A DNA stretch of 39,015 nucleotides from Clostridiales bacterium (GTDB lineage: Bacteria > Bacillota > Clostridia > Saccharofermentanales > DTU023). Shown one piece after another: positions 34,887 to 39,015 of this stretch. The notes beneath the pieces are model-generated. The model was not told where the DNA came from, searched no databases, and worked only from the letters and a program-made list of their open reading frames with translations. Positions within the stretch are counted from its first letter, which is position 1. Every line of letters starts with the position of its first letter. A program made the translations under genes and the position numbers. The stretch spans positions 1 to 39,015 of the forward strand of contig JAQYCV010000015.1 of assembly GCA_028724525.1 (NCBI GenBank), given 5' to 3'.

Positions 34887-35270
34887 ATGAACAGGGAGTG
34901 GATGGTTGTCAGTAATAATCCCCTAGTCAGAGATCACACAAGCTCTTGTACCTGGGTCGACGGCAATTTTGCCGACGTGCTGTTTAAGGTAAGAGACCTG
35001 GTCTACGATGGCTATAAGTTGATAACGCATCCACTTCCTGCTTCGATTGGCATGTTCTATGCGCCTGTACGCAGTATTATCCTTGCCCCGGATAAATCCC
35101 CGGATAAATCAGAACAATCCATGATCTTGATTGCCAAAGCGATCGACCAATACCGGCGCACCGTTAGGCCAGACCACCCCCAAAAAGGATCATGCGTTGA
35201 TTACGAAATGATTGACTATGATTTGTGGCAGCAGAGCTTGTCAGAATGTAGAAGAGGAAATTTCAAATGA
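34887..35270 (+). CDS. grdX: GrdX family protein
   Basis: A 127-residue protein resembling GrdX, a small protein of unknown function coded beside glycine/sarcosine/betaine reductase genes. The pattern VVSNNPLVRDH at the N-terminus, DGNFADVLFKVRDLVYDGYKLITHPLPASI and the central SIILAP is shared with GrdX as I remember it. There is no signal peptide or membrane helix. It starts ten bases after the hydantoinase stop (weak AAAGG site) and overlaps the next gene by four bases (ATGA), so it belongs to the operon. Its presence strongly supports a Grd role for the two following genes. Confidence 0.75.
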   Translation: MNREWMVVSNNPLVRDHTSSCTWVDGNFADVLFKVRDLVYDGYKLITHPLPASIGMFYAPVRSIILAPDKSPDKSEQSMILIAKAIDQYRRTVRPDHPQKGSCVDYEMIDYDLWQQSLSECRRGNFK

Positions 35271-36553
35271 AGTTAGAAGTGCAAAATAGTTTGATCAAAG
35301 ATATCAAATTTTCACAGACTACACAAATCATTGACCATGTGTTTTTCCTCAATAAAGACGAGATGATCGCCGAATTGAAGAAAATTCAGTTTGTGCGTGA
35401 TGTCAAGATTGATGTAGCCAAGCCGGGAGATAAAACCCGTATCATCCCGGTAAAAGACTGTATCGAGCCCCGCTACCGTGTGGACCGTCCCCAGGGTTTT
35501 CCCGGTGTTACGACGGATTCGTTCCAGGTCGGAGAAGGCGTGACCAAGGTCATGAAAAATGTCGCAGTTGTCACCGTAGGTGATATCGTGGGCTTCCAGG
35601 AAGGGTTAATTGATATGTGGGGAGAGGGTGCTAAGTGGACACCTTTCTCCAAAACTTTGAATGTGGTGGTTGATATTTCAGTCGAACCGGGACTGGATCC
35701 ACATGAGCATGAACACTGTACGTGTCTAGTAGGGCTCAAGGCTTCTGAATACCTGGCGCTGGCCCTGAAAGATGCAGAAGTTGACGAATGTGAAACCTTT
35801 GAGCTGCCTGGTCCCGGTATAGAACAAGAAGACTTAAAAGGTCTGCCCAGGGTCATTTATGTACAAATGATGATTGCCCAGGGCTTGCTGCATGACGTCT
35901 ATATCTATGGATCGGATGCCAAAAAAATCTTGCCCGTCCTCCTTCATCCCAATGAAGAACTAGATGGTGCGGTCATCAGCGGAAACTGTGTGGCTGCCTG
36001 CGACAAGATTACGACCTATCAACATCAAAATAACAGTGTGGTCAAAGAGCTATACAAGGAACATGGCAAAAGCCTTAACTTCATCGGACAAATTTTGGTT
36101 CCTGAACTCACTACCATGGATGGCAAATTTAAGATGTGCGACTATGTTGTAAAACTCTGCCGGATGTTGGGGGCTGAAGGGGCCGTGGTCTCGGAGGAAG
36201 GGTATGGCAATCCCGACTCTGACCTGGTCATGATTGCCAAAGGCCTGGAAGACAACAAAATTCAGACCGTACTCATCACGGATGAATGCACCGGATGGTT
36301 AGGTGATTCCCAACCCCTGACAGATACGAAAGAAGAAGCAAAAGCGGTCATTTCGACTGGGAATGTTTCGCATCTCGTTCATCTGGAACAAGCGGATACG
36401 GTGCTGGGCAATATAGCGGCTATTTCTAATATCGCTGGTGGCTGGGAGGGAAGCTATTCTTCAACGGATGGTTCTATAACCTGCGAGTTGAACGCTGTGA
36501 TTGGCTCTACCTCAGAAATTGGCTATCACAATTTAACCGTCCGCTTGCATTAG
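35267..36553 (+). CDS. Grd reductase component B proprotein (GrdE/GrdG/GrdI-like)
   Basis: A 428-residue proprotein of the substrate-binding component B of glycine, sarcosine or betaine reductase. In the family it is cut before a cysteine into two subunits, the new N-terminus becoming a carbonyl (pyruvoyl-type) group that binds the substrate amine. The cleavage motif AVISGNCVAACDKITTYQHQ is present with Cys241, matching the position known for GrdE. Other parts: KDCIEPRYRVDRPQGFPG, DISVEPGLDPHEHEHCTC, VISTGNVSHLVHLEQADTVLG and CELNAVIGSTSEIGYHNL. It overlaps grdX by four bases and is ten bases upstream of the selenoprotein gene. Which of glycine, sarcosine and betaine it prefers cannot be read from the sequence; the neighbours favour sarcosine or glycine. 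Confidence 0.88.
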   Translation: MKLEVQNSLIKDIKFSQTTQIIDHVFFLNKDEMIAELKKIQFVRDVKIDVAKPGDKTRIIPVKDCIEPRYRVDRPQGFPGVTTDSFQVGEGVTKVMKNVAVVTVGDIVGFQEGLIDMWGEGAKWTPFSKTLNVVVDISVEPGLDPHEHEHCTCLVGLKASEYLALALKDAEVDECETFELPGPGIEQEDLKGLPRVIYVQMMIAQGLLHDVYIYGSDAKKILPVLLHPNEELDGAVISGNCVAACDKITTYQHQNNSVVKELYKEHGKSLNFIGQILVPELTTMDGKFKMCDYVVKLCRMLGAEGAVVSEEGYGNPDSDLVMIAKGLEDNKIQTVLITDECTGWLGDSQPLTDTKEEAKAVISTGNVSHLVHLEQADTVLGNIAAISNIAGGWEGSYSSTDGSITCELNAVIGSTSEIGYHNLTVRLH

Positions 36554-36563
36554 GGAGCTTAAC

Positions 36564-37859
36564 ATGAAAAAAGTTGTATTTTATTTAAACCAATTTTTTG
36601 GGCAAATCGGCGGAGAGGATAAGGCAGACTACCCACCTCATCTCGAGGCGAAGGCTGTGGGAGCTGCTGCGGCGTTTTCCAAACAATTAAAAAGTGCGGA
36701 AGTTACCCACACCCTAATTTGTGGAGATAACTACTATAACGAAAATAAGGACGCTGCCAATGACTTCATCCGCTCTGCCCTGGAGGAAATCAGGCCAGAC
36801 CTGCTGATCGCAGGCCCAGCCTTTAATGCCGGCCGCTATGGCATGGCCTGCGCCGGCGTGACCGAGTTAGCCCACAAACTTTCCATTCCCGCCATTAGCG
36901 GAATGTATGAAGAAAACCCTGGCGTAGAGATGGCCCGCAAGTATTGCCTGATTGTTGCCACGGCAGACTCCTCTTCCCACATGCGTGAGGCACTTAAGGA
37001 TTTAGCAGCCCTCGCCCAAAAAGTGTTGGATGGAGAGGACATATCCCCTGAGCGCGACGGCTATCTGGCGCAGGGCTACCGCAGAACCGAGTTTAGCGAT
37101 AAAATTGGAGCGGAAAGGGCTGTGGATATGTTGCTGGCTCGCCTGCAGAACAAGCCTTTTGTGACAGAGCTCCCCATGCCCAAGTTTGATGCGGTAGAGC
37201 CTGCCCCGGCGATAAGCGATCTCAGCACGGCTACCATCGCCTTGATTACCACAGGCGGAATTGTTCCCCTGGGGAACCCTGACAAATTACAGTCTGCCTC
37301 AGCCCAGAAATGGCTGAAGTACGATGTGGACAAGCTGGATCAGCTGCAAGGCACATATTGCACGATCCATGGGGGCTATGATCCTGTCTATGCGAATGAG
37401 AAGCCGGATCGCGTTGCACCGCTTGACCTGCTCAGGCATTTGGAAAAAACTGGTGTGATTGGCAAAGTCTATCCTTACTTTTATACCACAACGGGCACGG
37501 GAACAGCAGTAGCCAATTCTGTGACCTTTGGCCAGGAAATTGGCCAGGAGCTGAAAAACGCAGAAGTAAGCGGAGCTATACTGACCAGTACCTGAGGAAC
37601 CTGTACACGTTGCGGCGCAACGATCGTTAAGGAAATTGAAAGGTACGGGATCCCCATTGTCCACATGGCGACCATTACAACCATATCAGAAGCAGTGGGC
37701 GCGAACCGCATTGTTCCAACCGTAGCGATTCCCTACCCGGTAGGAAATCCGGACCTGGGTGAACGTGAGGAGGCGATCCGCGAAGATCTTGTCAAGCTGG
37801 CCGTCGATGCACTCGGTACTGCTATTAGTAAGCCTACTATTTTTAAATCGCTAAAATAA
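36564..37859 (+). CDS. Selenoprotein of Grd reductase component B (GrdB/GrdF/GrdH-like), Sec344
   Basis: A 431-residue selenoprotein read through an in-frame TGA at 37593-37595. The context is ILTSTUGTCTRCGATIVKEI, the UxxCxxC active site of GrdB, with Sec344, C347 and C350. The frame continues with ANRIVPTVAIPYPVGNPDLG and ends in TAA at 37859, giving the family length of about 430. A 6-bp hairpin with a GGC loop begins 12 nt after the UGA and fits a bSECIS. The Sec attacks the substrate bound to the carbonyl group of the partner subunit and hands a carboxymethyl group to GrdA. A naive caller ends at 37595 and loses the active site. GGGAG precedes ATG 36564. GrdA and GrdC are not in the window; a likely grdD tail is at its left edge. 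Confidence 0.93.
37608..37622 (+). promoter_or_regulatory. Bacterial SECIS-like hairpin in the grdB-like gene
   Basis: A perfect 6-bp stem CGTTGC/GCAACG with the loop GGC. The loop begins 18 nt after the UGA, almost the same spacing and loop as in selD (17 nt, GGA). Confidence 0.8.
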
Positions 37860-37905
37860 TGCAATTCAAGAATAGTGCTAGATAGCTGAATGCAATCTTA
37901 TCCTA

Positions 37906-37939
37906 GCCGCTCGGTTTTTGCCTGGAAAAGCCGAGCGGC
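37906..37939 (+). terminator. Hairpin after the Grd operon
   Basis: The 9-bp stem GCCGCTCGG/CCGAGCGGC is extended by TTTT/AAAA after a bulged G. It lies 46 bases after the selenoprotein stop. No T-run follows, so readthrough into the regulator gene is possible. Confidence 0.55.
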
Positions 37940-37972
37940 CCTGGCCTGTTTGCAAAAGGGGGTACTTTTTCC

Positions 37973-38626
37973 GTGCAGAATTTTCTAGAATCTGAGATTT
38001 TCCATGCAATTTCCCCAGAAAGTATTCGTAAACTTCAACAGCTTCCCGTCGCCTTGCTATCCTACCCTGCCAAAGAACTGGTACGACAACAGGGTTCCCC
38101 CCTCTCAGATTTTATGATCATTAAAAAGGGCTGTCTGAAAGTCTGCGAGTTCATGATTGATGGCAAGGAGATTGTCTCGTCTTATTACTTTGAGGGAGAC
38201 GGTTTTCCTCTTTATTTGCACTTTGGTGATGTCCATGTTTTTCCTTATAACGTCTTTACGGTTTATCGCTCAGACGTTTATTTTTTGCCTCTGGCTGATC
38301 TGGAAGCCATTATCAGGTCGGATCCAGTCTTTATGGAGAATGTCCTTCGCTTCGTTGCCCGCTATACCTGTTTTAATAAGCTGATTTTGCGTTCTACCCA
38401 ATATAACAGAGTTAATCAGCGCCTGGCCTACTGGCTATTGAACCTGGACCAGGTAGACGCCTACAAAATGCCCTCAACTCAGGAGATGCTGGCAGACCTT
38501 CTGCACGTAAACCGCAGTACCCTCAATCAAGAACTGAAGAAATTGGAGACTTTAAAAGTCATTGAGATTAATGGCATGGACCTCCGCGTTTTGAATCCAG
38601 ACTACCTGGAATCCCTCATTACTTAA
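37973..38626 (+). CDS. Crp/Fnr family transcriptional regulator
   Basis: A 217-residue regulator with an N-terminal cyclic-nucleotide-binding-like beta-barrel (about residues 25-125, including VRQQGSPLSDFMIIKKGCLKV) and a C-terminal winged helix (about 155-205; STQEMLADLLHVNRSTLNQE is the HTH). The N-terminal Cys cluster of true FNR iron-sulfur proteins is lacking, and the cAMP phosphate-binding GE-x-RAA motif is not seen, so the effector is unknown. The start is GTG 37973 with an AAGGGGG site upstream. It lies 113 bp after the Grd operon on the same strand and may control it. CRP/FNR proteins usually bind near the -35 or -41 region of their targets. Confidence 0.88.
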   Translation: MQNFLESEIFHAISPESIRKLQQLPVALLSYPAKELVRQQGSPLSDFMIIKKGCLKVCEFMIDGKEIVSSYYFEGDGFPLYLHFGDVHVFPYNVFTVYRSDVYFLPLADLEAIIRSDPVFMENVLRFVARYTCFNKLILRSTQYNRVNQRLAYWLLNLDQVDAYKMPSTQEMLADLLHVNRSTLNQELKKLETLKVIEINGMDLRVLNPDYLESLIT

Positions 38627-38874
38627 GCACACCACAGCTCATACTTGAAGTATGGATGCTCCTTCTATTTATTTGCCTTTCTGTTCCAGGCCTGAGTCTC
38701 CTTAGGCCTCTATATTTGTGGATTTGCTTATAAAATGTAGGGGCTGCCGCTGGCATAGTGGGCATCTTGGGGAGAATTTTTGCCTTTAAACACAAGTGAA
38801 CACTTTCAGGGTAAAGTAGAAGAATCTATTGCCTAGCAGGATGCTCTCAGGAGTCGAGGAAGGAGTCACTTATA

Positions 38875-39015
38875 ATGTATATAGATTTACACAATCACCT
38901 GGCAGGCTGGTCTCCCGATGCTGCCCAAAGCTGGGAAGATCTTTCGGCGGGTATGGCTCGCGCTGGGCTCTTTGGCTTCGGCATTTCTGACCACTATGAC
39001 CTGGGTAGCTTTACC
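38875..39015 (+). CDS. PHP-domain phosphoesterase, N-terminal fragment
   Basis: The window ends after 47 codons. The start ATG 38875 has GAGGAAGGAG upstream. YIDLHNHLAGWSPDA holds the first PHP metal motif (D4, H6, H8), and GISDHYD resembles the second (Asp-His). PHP proteins include histidinol phosphatases and related metal-dependent phosphoesterases; with so little sequence the reaction cannot be given. It is preceded by a 248-bp gap in which only a small inverted repeat (CATACT-TGA-AGTATG) was noticed. Confidence 0.75.
   Translation, partial: MYIDLHNHLAGWSPDAAQSWEDLSAGMARAGLFGFGISDHYDLGSFT

Noticed and set aside
1-39015. CRISPR arrays, rRNA genes, complete insertion sequences
   Set aside because: No regularly spaced repeats, rRNA-like segments or transposase genes were seen.

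Overview
The window looks like chromosomal DNA of an anaerobic, amino-acid-fermenting Gram-positive bacterium (Bacillota, Clostridia/Tissierellia type). By eye the G+C content is about one half. The support is an RNase J, a bifunctional Rel, Gram-positive style ribosome-binding sites, a complete selenocysteine (Sec) machinery except selC, and Stickland-type reductase genes. The species cannot be named from sequence alone.

Left part (1-13.3 kb). The window opens in the tail of a probable grdD-like gene (component C of glycine/sarcosine/betaine reductase). A Ppx/GppA phosphatase follows, then a leftward MacB-type export operon (adaptor, ATPase, permease). Next comes a selenium locus: selD, which itself carries an in-frame UGA with a bSECIS-like hairpin; a class V cysteine desulfurase; a YedE-type membrane protein; a TusA-like protein; a DUF3343 protein; selA; selB; and tRNA-Ala(CGC).

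Middle part (13.3-32 kb). This is mostly housekeeping: radA, ispD, a HIT protein, alaS, rpsU, recJ, rel, rnj, a small HMA-domain protein, rpsT and tRNA-Thr(UGU). Two less ordinary genes sit among them. One encodes a membrane protein with a degenerate PP2C-like domain, a long Tyr/Asp/Gln-rich tract, one transmembrane helix and a LysM domain. The other encodes a secreted DUF3160 protein whose frame continues past a UGA into a second domain.

Right part (32.6-38.6 kb). After a roughly 0.6 kb non-coding stretch lies the most interesting region: an N-carbamoylsarcosine-amidase-like enzyme, a dihydropyrimidinase/hydantoinase, a GrdX-family protein, a GrdE/G/I-like proprotein, a GrdB/F/H-like selenoprotein (in-frame UGA plus bSECIS-like hairpin) and a Crp/Fnr regulator. 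Read together, these suggest that a hydantoin (N-methylhydantoin from creatinine is the best guess) is opened to an N-carbamoyl amino acid, decarbamoylated to sarcosine or glycine, and reduced by a Sec-dependent component B to acetyl phosphate. The selenium genes at the left and the probable grdD would serve this reductase. The window ends inside a PHP-domain gene.
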